This document shows, in pieces, positions 8,483-17,127 of a DNA stretch of 41,220 bases. How positions within the stretch are numbered: position 1 is the first letter of the stretch; every line of letters begins with the position of its first letter. Source of the DNA: HGM04593 sp045657945 (GTDB lineage Bacteria; Bacteroidota; Bacteroidia; Bacteroidales; Bacteroidaceae); the NCBI GenBank assembly GCA_045657945.1, contig JAZOUB010000019.1, positions 1 through 41,220 on the forward strand, written 5' to 3'. The notes below the pieces were generated by a model. That model was given only the letters and a program-made list of their open reading frames with translations, did no database searches and was not told the origin of the DNA. A program made the position numbers and the translations under genes.

Positions 8483-9703
8483 ATGAAACGAGTCTTAATT
8501 ACAATACCAATACTCTTTTTTGCTCTGGGAACTTTGACTGCGCAGACATTTTTCACAGCCGTTAAGGAGGGCTTTGAACCACTGACTGCGCTCATTGCCA
8601 AGTCTCCCTCAACAGGGCAAGTCTCCAACACTGAACAGGATAATCAAAAGACCAGAAAGAAGGAGGTTGTTACCACAACTTTGCGCGACGGTTCGGTTTA
8701 CATAGGCCAAGTGAAGAGAAAGCGACCTCATGGTACCGGTCGTGTGATGTATAGCAATGGTGACAAGTATAACGGCGAATTTACCGACGGCCTGCGCAAT
8801 GGTTACGGTGTTTATGAATACAAGCATGGTGACAGGTATGAAGGCTCTTTCAAAGCCGGCAAGAAACACGGTAGCGGTATTTATTATTATGCCGATGGCA
8901 AGAAGTATGAAGGCAACTGGGTTGATGACCAGATGCAGGGGTATGGTCGCATGGATTATGAAAATGGCGATTATTATCTTGGTGTATGGCTGATGGGTGT
9001 CCGCACAGGTTCGGGTACATATCTGTATGCAAACGGTGCCTCATACACCGGTGAGTGGAAGGATGGTAAATACAATGGCATTGGAACATTCATCTGGGAC
9101 GATAACAGCAAATACATAGGTCAATGGAAAAATAACCGCCGTAACGGCAGTGGCTTTTTCATGTCTGTAACAGGTGATACATACGATGGCATGTGGGTTG
9201 ACAATGTGTGTGAAGGTGATGGACGTTACAAATATGCCGACGGTTCTGTCTATGAAGGTCAGTTCAGGAACAATCTTTGGCATGGCGAGGGCAAATACAC
9301 TGCAAGTGACAGCACTGTCTATGAGGGTTGTTTCAAGGATGGAATGCGTGATGGCCACGGTGTAATGTACTTCAGCAACGGGGCTGTCTATGACGGTGAC
9401 TGGAAAGAGAATGTGCGTTGTGGCAAAGGAAAATATACTTGGTCAAACGGCGATGTCTATGAGGGTAACTGGGAAGACGACAAGATGAACGGGGCCGGAA
9501 TGTTGAGACTTAATGATGGACGTCGGTATTCGGGTGGTTTTGTGGATGGCCTTGAGGAGGGTGCCGGAGTTGCGATAGATGCCGACGGTCTGCGCTACGA
9601 GGGTTATTTCCTTGAGGGACAGCGCAACGGGAAATTCGTGGTGAAGGACACTGACGGCAGTGTGTTGCGTGAGTGTGAGTATAACCTGGGAATAGTGGAT
9701 TAA
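8483..9703 (+). CDS. secreted MORN-repeat protein
   Basis: 406 aa. Residues 1-21 are a signal peptide (ending LGTLTAQ), so the protein is exported. A ~45-residue linker follows. From about residue 73 to the end there are about 14 MORN repeats of ~23 residues, each with a Y-x-G-x-[FW] core (YIGQV, YNGEF, YEGSF, YEGNW, YLGVW, YTGEW and so on) and a G-x-G step. MORN arrays form elongated beta-hairpin sheets; many are scaffold or lipid-binding modules, but the role of bacterial exported ones is mostly unknown. It is the first gene of a row with the YhcH-family gene (21 bp gap), glgB and a membrane protein. Confidence 0.9.
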   Translation: MKRVLITIPILFFALGTLTAQTFFTAVKEGFEPLTALIAKSPSTGQVSNTEQDNQKTRKKEVVTTTLRDGSVYIGQVKRKRPHGTGRVMYSNGDKYNGEFTDGLRNGYGVYEYKHGDRYEGSFKAGKKHGSGIYYYADGKKYEGNWVDDQMQGYGRMDYENGDYYLGVWLMGVRTGSGTYLYANGASYTGEWKDGKYNGIGTFIWDDNSKYIGQWKNNRRNGSGFFMSVTGDTYDGMWVDNVCEGDGRYKYADGSVYEGQFRNNLWHGEGKYTASDSTVYEGCFKDGMRDGHGVMYFSNGAVYDGDWKENVRCGKGKYTWSNGDVYEGNWEDDKMNGAGMLRLNDGRRYSGGFVDGLEEGAGVAIDADGLRYEGYFLEGQRNGKFVVKDTDGSVLRECEYNLGIVD

Positions 9704-9724
9704 AACAGACAAAATTACATAACT

Positions 9725-10174
9725 ATGGTATTGGATCTTTTAGAAAATTTGAAGAGTTACGAGGCGTTGAATCCTCATTTTTCAAAAGTTGTGGATTTCC
9801 TTGAAAAAAACAATCTGGCCGACCTTCCTCTTGGCAGGAAGGAGATTTGTGGCGATACTGTATATGCAAATGTAATGGAGGCCATGCCAAAGTCTAAAGA
9901 AGAGGCCTTCATAGAGGTGCACCGCCGTTATATCGACATTCAGATTCCAATCTCATCCGATGAACTTATGGGCTATATCCCATTGGCAGAATTGCCCGCA
10001 GCTGACTATAACTGCGATTCCGATGCAACCACCTATCCCGTTGGTATGCCTGCAAGAGACTATTTCAATGTTCACCAGGGAGAATTCGTGATCTTTTTCC
10101 CTCAGGACGGTCATGCACCGGCAATAACAGCGTCACCACTCAAGAAAGTGGTATTCAAAGTTGCTGTTGAATAA
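9725..10174 (+). CDS. YhcH/YjgK/YiaL family protein (cupin-like, DUF386)
   Basis: 149 aa, full length for the family. It has the family's metal-site pattern: 'EEAFIEVHRRYIDIQIPI' and 'FFPQDGHAPAI', with conserved Glu, His, Asp and Gln residues in a cupin-like barrel. Family members include EbgC and YhcH and are linked to sugar handling, possibly as anomerases. The substrate is not determinable here. It lies 21 bp after the MORN gene and 34 bp before glgB, so a role in carbohydrate metabolism fits the context. Confidence 0.9.
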   Translation: MVLDLLENLKSYEALNPHFSKVVDFLEKNNLADLPLGRKEICGDTVYANVMEAMPKSKEEAFIEVHRRYIDIQIPISSDELMGYIPLAELPAADYNCDSDATTYPVGMPARDYFNVHQGEFVIFFPQDGHAPAITASPLKKVVFKVAVE

Positions 10175-10208
10175 AGAAAACAATAATAACCATAATATAA
10201 CACTGAGT

Positions 10209-12215
10209 ATGCTGAAACTTGTAGAACGCGATAGCTATTTAGAGCCATATAGCTTGAGTATTGAAGGACGTTACCAGTACTTCGTAAACAGATTGAAGCA
10301 ATTGACAAAGAACGGTCGTCAGACATTGTCGGATTTTGCTTCCGGTTATCTCTATTTCGGATTGCACCGCACCTCTTCGGGTTGGGTATTCCGTGAGTGG
10401 GCACCCAATGCAACCAGGATTGTACTCATTGGTGATTTCTCGGACTGGGAAGAGCGTCCGGAGTATGAACTGAAGCAGCTTGCCGGCGGTGTGTGGGAGA
10501 GGAAACTGCCAAAGAAGGCTCTCTCTCATGGTCAGCACTACAAGATGAAGGTTTATTGGGATGGCGGTTGTGGAGAACGCATACCTGCATGGGTACGAAG
10601 AGTGGTGCAGGATGAGGCTACAAAGATTTTCAGTGCACAGGTGTGGGCACCGGAGCAGGAGTATGAATTCAAGAACAAGAAATTTATTGCCAAGAAGACT
10701 CCTCTGCTCATCTACGAGTGCCACATCGGTATGGCACAGGAGGAGGAGAAGGTTGGAACATACCGCGAGTTCCGTGAGAAGGTTCTGCCACGCGTTGCTG
10801 CCGATGGTTACAACTGCATACAGATTATGGCCATACAGGAACACCCATACTATGGCAGCTTCGGATATCATGTGTCGAACTTCTTTGCAGCATCATCGCG
10901 CTTCGGTACTCCCGAGGAACTCAAGGAACTCATCGATGCAGCACACGGAATGGGAATAGCGGTGATTATGGATTTGGTTCATTCTCATGCAGTGAAGAAT
11001 GAGAACGAGGGACTTGGTCTGCTTGACGGTAACCCTGCGCAATACTTCTATGGTGATGACAAACGCATACACAGCGCATGGGATTCACTCTGTTTCGACT
11101 ATGGCAAGAATGAGGTTGTACACTTCTTGCTCTCAAACTGCAAATACTGGCTTGAGGAGTTCAAGTTCGATGGTTTCCGTTTTGATGGCGTTACCTCAAT
11201 GATATACTACAGCCATGGTCTTGGTGAGGCATTCTGCAGTTATGCCGACTACTACAATATGGGGCAGAACGGTGATGCTATATGTTATCTTACACTTGCC
11301 AACAAGCTCATTCATGAACTGAACCCCAATGCAATAACAATTGCCGAGGAGGTATCCGGTATGCCGGGTCTTGCAGCACCCATTGAAGATGGTGGCTATG
11401 GCTTCAACTACCGTATGGCAATGAATATCCCTGATTTCTGGATAAAGATTATCAAGGAACGCAAGGATGAGGATTGGAAACCTTCCGAAATCTTCTGGGA
11501 ACTTACCAATCGCCGTAAGGATGAAAAGACTATCTCGTATGCCGAGAGTCATGACCAGGCACTTGTTGGTGACAAGACAATCATCTTCCGCCTTGTTGAT
11601 GCCGACATGTATTGGCACTTCAACCGCGGTGACGAGACATACATGGTTTCACGCGGTATTGCACTCCACAAGATGATACGTCTCATGACACTATCGACCA
11701 TCAATGGTGGTTACCTCAACTTTATGGGTAATGAGTTCGGTCATCCCGAGTGGATAGACTTCCCACGCGAGGGTAACGGATGGAGTCACAAGTATGCCCG
11801 TCGTCAGTGGGGGCTTGTAGATAACCCGGCCTACAACTATACATTGCTCGGACAGTTCGACAAGGAGATGGTTGACCTCATAGGTGGTGTGCGCAACTTC
11901 CAGAACCGCCCGGTTCAGGAGATTTGGCATAATGATGGAGACCAGATACTTGCCTTCTCACGTAAGGATCTGATATTCGTCTTCAATTTCAGTCCAAACC
12001 GCTCGTTTACCGATTATGGCTTGCTTGTTCCCGAGGGCTCTTATTCAATAGTTCTCAATACCGATTCGGAACGTTTCGGTGGCAATGCCCTTGTCGATGA
12101 AAACCAGACACACTTCACACAGTACGACAGGCTCCATGCACGTCGCAAGAAAGGTTGGCTCATGTTATATCTCCCAGCCCGTACAGCATTGGTGCTGAAA
12201 AAGAATAAAGAATGA
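10209..12215 (+). CDS. glgB: 1,4-alpha-glucan branching enzyme
   Basis: 668 aa from the ATG at 10209; the frame stays open upstream to 10161 but only into the end of the previous gene. It introduces alpha-1,6 branches in glycogen. The N-terminal CBM48 domain has 'FREWAPNATRIVLIGDFSDW'. The GH13 domain shows region I DLVHSHAVKN, region II FDGFRFDG (nucleophile Asp326), region III TIAEEV (acid/base Glu380) and region IV ESHDQ (His448-Asp449). Length and the 'YHVSNFFAASSRFGTPEEL' segment fit the eukaryote-like branching enzymes seen in Bacteroidota. The stop overlaps the next start (ATGA). Confidence 0.95.
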   Translation: MLKLVERDSYLEPYSLSIEGRYQYFVNRLKQLTKNGRQTLSDFASGYLYFGLHRTSSGWVFREWAPNATRIVLIGDFSDWEERPEYELKQLAGGVWERKLPKKALSHGQHYKMKVYWDGGCGERIPAWVRRVVQDEATKIFSAQVWAPEQEYEFKNKKFIAKKTPLLIYECHIGMAQEEEKVGTYREFREKVLPRVAADGYNCIQIMAIQEHPYYGSFGYHVSNFFAASSRFGTPEELKELIDAAHGMGIAVIMDLVHSHAVKNENEGLGLLDGNPAQYFYGDDKRIHSAWDSLCFDYGKNEVVHFLLSNCKYWLEEFKFDGFRFDGVTSMIYYSHGLGEAFCSYADYYNMGQNGDAICYLTLANKLIHELNPNAITIAEEVSGMPGLAAPIEDGGYGFNYRMAMNIPDFWIKIIKERKDEDWKPSEIFWELTNRRKDEKTISYAESHDQALVGDKTIIFRLVDADMYWHFNRGDETYMVSRGIALHKMIRLMTLSTINGGYLNFMGNEFGHPEWIDFPREGNGWSHKYARRQWGLVDNPAYNYTLLGQFDKEMVDLIGGVRNFQNRPVQEIWHNDGDQILAFSRKDLIFVFNFSPNRSFTDYGLLVPEGSYSIVLNTDSERFGGNALVDENQTHFTQYDRLHARRKKGWLMLYLPARTALVLKKNKE

Positions 12216-13372
12216 GGAATATTATAGAGCAACGTTTGCAAAGAGTTGTGGCAACATTGTGTGCCACACTCTTTGCTGTTTTCTCCTTTCTGTTTGTAGC
12301 GGTGTATCAGGCACCGTTGCTCGAGGCTTTGTATAATGAAGTAGCCACGGGTAAACTGCAATATAATCCCTATCTTGTAGGTGGAGTAGTCTCTATCACA
12401 CTTACAGCTCTGGCTTTGTGGCTTAACCGCTTTGCCAAATTCCGTCGTGAATGGACTGCTGTAGCCTATCTGCCTTCGTCATTGTTGCTGGCATTCATTA
12501 CTGACGTGGACCGTTCGCTCTATGTCGACGAAAAGTCATATATGGGGTGGTGTGTAATATTCATTCTGGGGATTATACTTTACATTGTACTCTCGTGCTT
12601 CTTGCGCAAGATGCTTTTCGACAAGATTAAGTATATGGCTATGACGACAAACAGAGTCGTTTGGCGCAATCTTATACTTCTTGTCTTGCTTGTTTGTATT
12701 GTTGGCACTCTATCGAACGGCGAGGAGAACTTTAAGCGTGAAACCCTTGTGATGTCATACTACAATGACGGCAAGGTGGAGAAGGCGCTGAATGTTGGCA
12801 AAAACAGTGATGATGCCACGCGGGAACTCACTGTGATGCGCGCATATATTCTTGCTGCCAACGGACAGCTTGGTGAACACCTTTTTGAGTATGTACAACA
12901 CTATGCGACAGATGGATTGCTCCCTTTGTCTCAGCGTACATCTTCACTTGTTCCGGATAGTGTATATTCAATCATTGGAGCAAAACCATTTGCCGATGAA
13001 GAATCAACGACGTTCTTGTCGCGTGTGGCGCATGCCGATTCAGCAACGTCGGTTGCGCGAGAATACTATCTAGCGTCATTGCTGTTGGAAAAACGTATCG
13101 TTAAATTCAAGGATGAAGTTATTGCGTTCTTTGGGGTCGGCTCTATCGACAGCTTGCCCAAGCATTATCGCGAGGCATTGGCGCTGTATCTTGATGTTTC
13201 CTGCGATTCGGCCGTAACTGTACCATTCAAGATAAATGATCAGGCAATGCTTTCACGCCTCAATGCACTGCGCGCAGAGGAGGCAAAACATAGCGATGTC
13301 TTCGTGCGCGGTAACTATGTCCGTCGTGATTTCGGAGATACCTATTGGTGGTATTTTATCTACTCCAATTAA
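12212..13372 (+). CDS. membrane protein of unknown function
   Basis: 386 aa. Its ATG overlaps the glgB TGA (ATGA), so translation is probably coupled. There are five likely transmembrane segments at about residues 13-32, 54-71, 82-98, 111-131 and 152-168. A soluble C-terminal half of ~215 residues follows, helix-rich and perhaps TPR-like ('MRAYILAANGQLGEHLFEYV'). It ends with Gly-Asp-Thr-Tyr-Trp-Trp-Tyr-Phe, which recalls the end of DUF6057-type proteins of Bacteroidota; that assignment is from memory and uncertain. No catalytic motif is seen. Coupling to glgB suggests some link to glycogen or envelope physiology but proves nothing. Confidence 0.7.
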   Translation: MRNIIEQRLQRVVATLCATLFAVFSFLFVAVYQAPLLEALYNEVATGKLQYNPYLVGGVVSITLTALALWLNRFAKFRREWTAVAYLPSSLLLAFITDVDRSLYVDEKSYMGWCVIFILGIILYIVLSCFLRKMLFDKIKYMAMTTNRVVWRNLILLVLLVCIVGTLSNGEENFKRETLVMSYYNDGKVEKALNVGKNSDDATRELTVMRAYILAANGQLGEHLFEYVQHYATDGLLPLSQRTSSLVPDSVYSIIGAKPFADEESTTFLSRVAHADSATSVAREYYLASLLLEKRIVKFKDEVIAFFGVGSIDSLPKHYREALALYLDVSCDSAVTVPFKINDQAMLSRLNALRAEEAKHSDVFVRGNYVRRDFGDTYWWYFIYSN

Positions 13373-13463
13373 ACTGCAAAACTTAATAGACGTACTAGTT
13401 TATGGTATAAAAACTGGAAATCGTTGAAAAGTTTTGAAAAAATGTAGATATTTTGCCTACAAA

Positions 13464-13495
13464 TTTGTATAATTCTAAAATGTGAATTACATTTG
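13464..13495 (+). promoter_or_regulatory. consensus promoter of the intergenic small RNA
   Basis: TTTG at 13464-13467, a 20-bp spacer, and TACATTTG at 13488-13495 make a full match to the Bacteroidota -33/-7 consensus. Transcription should start near 13500-13502. No open reading frame follows. Confidence 0.75.
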
Positions 13496-13500
13496 TAATG

Positions 13501-13593
13501 CTCTCAGTTGAGAGTAATGATAGTATAGTTTTTTCTTAGTTGTTTAGTAAATGTTGGAAGTATCTCTTTGTGAAAAGGGGTACTTCTTTTTTT
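13501..13593 (+). ncRNA. candidate small RNA (~90 nt)
   Basis: The segment has a consensus promoter immediately before it, a 5' hairpin (CTCTC-AGTT-GAGAG, 13501-13514), an A/T-rich single-stranded middle, and an intrinsic terminator (13557-13593). No start codon with a sensible reading frame lies inside. It is independent of the membrane protein gene that ends 128 bp earlier, unless that gene's transcript also uses this terminator. I cannot assign it to a known RNA family. The boundaries are inferred, with the start accurate to a few bases. Confidence 0.55.
13557..13593 (+). terminator. intrinsic terminator of the small RNA
   Basis: GAAGTATCTCTTT (13557-13569) pairs with AAAAGGGGTACTTC (13573-13586), including G-U pairs, and is followed by seven T. 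Confidence 0.8.
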
Positions 13594-14211
13594 GTTCAAA
13601 AAAGAAATAGGCTCAGTAGCAAAAAGGTGTGGGTAATTATTGGATTTCTATTCTCTTGATAGCTTTTACACTTAATAGGTTATCTTATATTCTTTTTTCA
13701 AAGGAAAACCGGCACTGTGTGAACAAAGCTTTATTCGAATTGTGAATTTGCTTGCAAATAGACGATACCGCCAGCAGTTAGTCGTGCGTAGTGCAAGACT
13801 CCCTCCCGGCTTCGCCGTATTTGCCGTTGGCGAAACTTGGCTGCGCTCATTGTTAATTTCAAGTAAACTTTAATTTAATTCACTTGCACAAGATTTCCCT
13901 CTATAAACAGAGGGAGAGTTATTGCACTGCACGAGGTGCGAGAAGGCGACATTGTCAACCCAAAACCGGGCGTTTTTGGTGCTTTTTGTTGCGCAAAAAG
14001 CACGTATAGAAAGACTTGGAGAAAATACAAGTGAACAATCAAGGTTGAGATTAGCCGTTGAATTAAATGGAGAGCGAAAGCGATGTCCACAGTAAATTTC
14101 TACTGAACCAAGAAATACCCCCTTTCGTAAAGCACGCAGCAATAGGTCAGGCGTAGCATAGCCGCAGGTTATGTCGCTTTGGTTGCGAAGAGAGAGCGTG
14201 GTCAAATAGAA
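13594..14211. other. gene-free, repeat-like intergenic tract
   Basis: About 620 bp with no convincing gene. Its base composition changes along the way: AT-rich to ~13790, then more GC-rich. It is full of short inverted repeats: TTCGCC...GGCGAA around 13815-13840, TCCCTCT-ataaac-AGAGGGA (13896-13915), and GTGCTTTTTG-ttgcg-CAAAAAGCAC (13979-14003). Open frames on the minus strand (for example 13870-14244) run through these hairpins and the neighbouring terminator and have no ribosome binding site or family features. The look is that of a dispersed intergenic repeat or the remnant of a mobile element, not of a gene. Confidence 0.5.
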
Positions 14212-14246
14212 TGAAAAAAAGAAGTGCCGCTTGAATTGCGGCACTT
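14212..14246 (-). terminator. intrinsic terminator of the LysM/OM-barrel operon
   Basis: AAGTGCCGC (14222-14230) pairs with GCGGCACTT (14238-14246) over a 7-nt loop. On the minus strand the hairpin is followed by a T-run (the A-run at 14212-14220 on +). It begins 1 nt after the barrel gene's stop codon. Confidence 0.9.
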
Positions 14247-14247
14247 G

Positions 14248-14937
14248 TCAGAAAATCCTTATTGAATATCCCAGTCTTGCTGTGATGGTTGTGTTTGCCG
14301 AACGTCCAAAGTCATCGGTCTTCGAGTTGCCGAAGATGTCGGCCAATCCATAATAGTATCGTCCTTCTATAAAGAAGTTGCCTATCTTTGTCTTTAATTC
14401 CAAGCCAAGTCCCCCGGCAATACCGTAGTCAAATGAGTTCTCTACTTCCTTGCCATATACGGGACGGAAACTTATTGGTCGTTCATCTATCAGCCAATCA
14501 CCCTTGTAACTCTCGCTTTCATTTATAAAGAAACCTATTTGAGGGCCAAGGTTCAGGAAAAACTGCAACCCTCGCTCCTCCTTGCCCCATGAGACGTGTG
14601 CAAAGAACGGAACCTCAATGTAATTTGTCACTCGGCTGTAACTGTTGGCTGTGCCATCATCAAAATCCTCAATCCAACCTCGCTGGGAGAAGTTGACTTC
14701 AAGCTGTGCGGCGCATATCATGCTGAAGTATTTTTCGCTGGTATATCGCACGTTGATGCCACCATTCACGCCTTGTAGTAATCCTTGTCTTATTGATGGC
14801 TGAAACTCCATCTTGTTAAGATTGAGACCGCCTGAGACACCTACTTCAAGGATGTTTCTCGGTTCTTCAATCTGTGCATGACAGCCTGCTGAGAATGCCA
14901 GAATGAATGTGACAAATATGTAAATGCTTTTCCTCAT
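14248..14937 (-). CDS. outer-membrane beta-barrel protein (OMP_b-brl_2-like)
   Basis: 229 aa with a signal peptide (MRKSIYIFVTFILAFSAGCHAQ). The mature sequence begins 'ILEVGVSGGLNLNKM' and contains strands such as 'YIEVPFFAHVSW', 'FFLNLGPQIGFFI' and 'DYGIAGGLGLELKT', with an aromatic C-terminal strand ending in Phe. This pattern is typical of 8-strand-type OM barrels annotated as porin-family or PorT-like proteins in Bacteroidales. It is 4 bp downstream of the LysM protein gene on the same strand, so the two are co-transcribed and may work together at the envelope. No specific ligand can be proposed. Confidence 0.85.
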   Translation of the reverse strand: MRKSIYIFVTFILAFSAGCHAQIEEPRNILEVGVSGGLNLNKMEFQPSIRQGLLQGVNGGINVRYTSEKYFSMICAAQLEVNFSQRGWIEDFDDGTANSYSRVTNYIEVPFFAHVSWGKEERGLQFFLNLGPQIGFFINESESYKGDWLIDERPISFRPVYGKEVENSFDYGIAGGLGLELKTKIGNFFIEGRYYYGLADIFGNSKTDDFGRSANTTITARLGYSIRIF

Positions 14938-14941
14938 TCAA

Positions 14942-16858
14942 TCAATAAATGTTTTCCTCGGTTTCCGTTGTCTGATTATCGTTCAGAATAGCGTTAAGGT
15001 TCTCATCCTGATAACCCTCTTGGTATTTTATGTGGTCAAAATCCATCTTCTCAATCCAGTATTCTGGGCAGAAGTGGATGAAGTAGTATTTGTTGTTTAT
15101 AAAACCATCCTTGTCGCTTATCCTCTCGAATCTAAAATCGGACTGTACCGGTGAGAATGGTATCTCATTTATCCTTTCATATATCTGGTTGCCGTGCAGG
15201 CTGGCTGCGAGCAGGAAGAAATAACCAGTGTCATAACCCAACATGCCATATCTTGGATAGATGTTCTGTATGCTGCAGTTGTACCAACGTATAAACTCCT
15301 CCTGAAACTCGGCCACGCGTGGCAGTGAGTAGTGGCTGTAGAAGGTTGCATAGATGTATGTATCAACCTCATACATGAGTTCTCTTGTCTCCTTGGCGTG
15401 TATCTGCCATTCGGGATAACCGAAAACCTTGAACTTGCTGACTCCGGTGGAGTCAATGAGCTTGGCTTCAAGCAACGATGGCAGCAATGCATTGAGTGTT
15501 GTGGCCGAAGATGATGTCGGTATGATGACCATCTCTCTCTCTTCCTGATAAACGTTTGTCAGTGCCGGGATTATACTGTCCGGTGTTGTTATCATTTCAA
15601 GGGGTACGGTAGTGTATGGCATCTCGTTCTTCTTGAGCTCTGTCATAAGCGATTTGACGAACTCTTTCTTGTTACTTTCGCTGTCCTCGATAAACAACAC
15701 ATTTGCATTCGGGAAGGTTTTTACGAAACGTTCGCTCACCAATGGCAAAATGTATTGCTGTATTCCATTAGAAACATAAACATTGGGGTTGTTGATGGCT
15801 TCGTCCTTTTTACTTGCAAATGGAATGACAAGCGGTATTTCGCGTTCTTTGGCATACTTTGCAAGTTCTTTGCAGTGCTTGGTGTATGATGCACCAATTA
15901 TCAGTTCGGCATTGTCGAGTGCACCGCTTGCCAGCAGGCTATCAAGACTTGCATCCTTTTGTCCAGCATCGTATGTGTTTATTACAAATGAGTATCCCTC
16001 ACGTTTAAGCTGTTCTACAGCCATAAGGAATCCTTGGTAGTATTCGACCATGCGGCTCTGTTCTTTTGGCGCGTAACTGTCCAGCAGGAATGACAAGACT
16101 ACTGCAACATTCAGTACGTTGTCGTCATTGATGCCTTTAGGCAGAATCTTGACCTCTGCGATTTGTGGTTCATTGTCGGTGCTTTTACCTCTGTTCTCAT
16201 CTTTTTCTATGTTTACAATGAGATTCTTTTTGGTTGATGGAGCCGGTATGTTCAACACCATCTTGCGCTTCAGTTTCTTCTGCTTGAGCACCGGGTTAGC
16301 CATTATCAACTCCTCTCTGGTTATGTTGTACTTTTCGCAGATTTCTTCAATATCTTCGCTGCGCTTTACGGTGTGTGCTGTTATTATTGTCTGCTGATTA
16401 TCTTTCTTTACCTCCGGCTCTGTAGCCTTGATTGTTGCGTATTGCTCCTTTTCCTTTTGGTGCTGCTGTTTTACAGGTATGATAATCTCTTCGCCAGCCT
16501 TGAAGTTGTTGATGCTGAGACCCGGATTTGCCGCGCAAATCTCTTCGGTTGTCACATTATACATCTTGCTCAGACGGTACAAGGTCTCTCCGGGCTTGAT
16601 GGTGTGGGTCTTTCCACTTTTTTCTTTGGCTACGGTGTTGCGCGGAATAATAAGCTTTTGGCCTATTGATAGCTTTTCGGAGCTTCCGGGGTTGAATTTG
16701 ATAACCTCTTCAACAGTGGTGTTGTATCTTTTAGAGATAGAGTAGAGGGTTTCACCTTTGGCAACGGTGTGGCTCACATAGTTGCCATTCTGTGCGCTCG
16801 CTGTCATTGTAATGATGGCAACAACCAGTACGAATAATATTTTTTTGCAGGTTCTCAT
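14942..16858 (-). CDS. LysM-domain protein fused to a periplasmic-binding-protein-like domain
   Basis: 638 aa from the ATG at 16858. An upstream in-frame ATG would add 40 residues ahead of the signal peptide and is rejected. Residues 1-22 are a signal peptide. Three LysM repeats follow at about 27-72, 84-128 and 160-205; the first two have the GETLYxxSKxYN core and the third is diverged (RSEDIEEICEKYN). After a charged linker, residues ~235-600 resemble a type 1 periplasmic binding fold (LivJ/LpoA-like), starting 'LNVAVVLSFLLDSYAPKEQS' and including 'EYYQGFLMAVEQL'. The protein probably binds peptidoglycan through LysM in the periplasm. It is the first gene of a two-gene operon with an OM barrel. 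Confidence 0.87.
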   Translation of the reverse strand: MRTCKKILFVLVVAIITMTASAQNGNYVSHTVAKGETLYSISKRYNTTVEEVIKFNPGSSEKLSIGQKLIIPRNTVAKEKSGKTHTIKPGETLYRLSKMYNVTTEEICAANPGLSINNFKAGEEIIIPVKQQHQKEKEQYATIKATEPEVKKDNQQTIITAHTVKRSEDIEEICEKYNITREELIMANPVLKQKKLKRKMVLNIPAPSTKKNLIVNIEKDENRGKSTDNEPQIAEVKILPKGINDDNVLNVAVVLSFLLDSYAPKEQSRMVEYYQGFLMAVEQLKREGYSFVINTYDAGQKDASLDSLLASGALDNAELIIGASYTKHCKELAKYAKEREIPLVIPFASKKDEAINNPNVYVSNGIQQYILPLVSERFVKTFPNANVLFIEDSESNKKEFVKSLMTELKKNEMPYTTVPLEMITTPDSIIPALTNVYQEEREMVIIPTSSSATTLNALLPSLLEAKLIDSTGVSKFKVFGYPEWQIHAKETRELMYEVDTYIYATFYSHYSLPRVAEFQEEFIRWYNCSIQNIYPRYGMLGYDTGYFFLLAASLHGNQIYERINEIPFSPVQSDFRFERISDKDGFINNKYYFIHFCPEYWIEKMDFDHIKYQEGYQDENLNAILNDNQTTETEENIY

Positions 16859-17019
16859 AATAACAAAGCCTTTGGCACTATTCTCTGTGCAGTTTAAACC
16901 AAATTTCCTGCGAAGATACATAATTATTGCCAATATATGGTGTTCTGAATGTAAAAAAGATGCAGCGTTCTCACTCAAAGAGGAGACCGCATGGGAAATG
17001 GATTAAAACCTTGGAATTG

Positions 17020-17052
17020 TTGGTGTTTTTTCGTGCAGAATTATTATTTTTG
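17020..17052 (+). promoter_or_regulatory. promoter of the CHU_C-domain gene and uvrA
   Basis: TATTTTTG at 17045-17052 is a full -7 match. TTGG at 17020-17023, with a 21-bp spacer, is a plausible -33. It is 75 bp before the chosen ATG. Confidence 0.5.
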
Positions 17053-17127
17053 TTTTTTGTAGCGCAGTTAAGGCGTGGTGCGAGCACTATCCGTCTCTCT
17101 CTTGCGTTGTATATGAAAAAAGGAACC

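Noticed and set aside
13870..14244. 124-codon open frame on the minus strand in the gene-free tract
   Set aside because: It starts inside the terminator hairpin of the neighbouring operon, has no ribosome binding site, overlaps other open frames in the same tract, and runs through several inverted repeats. It is more likely an accidental frame of a repeat.
16859..16978. 40-residue N-terminal extension of the LysM protein
   Set aside because: It would bury the signal peptide, which begins properly at MRTCKKILF from 16858.
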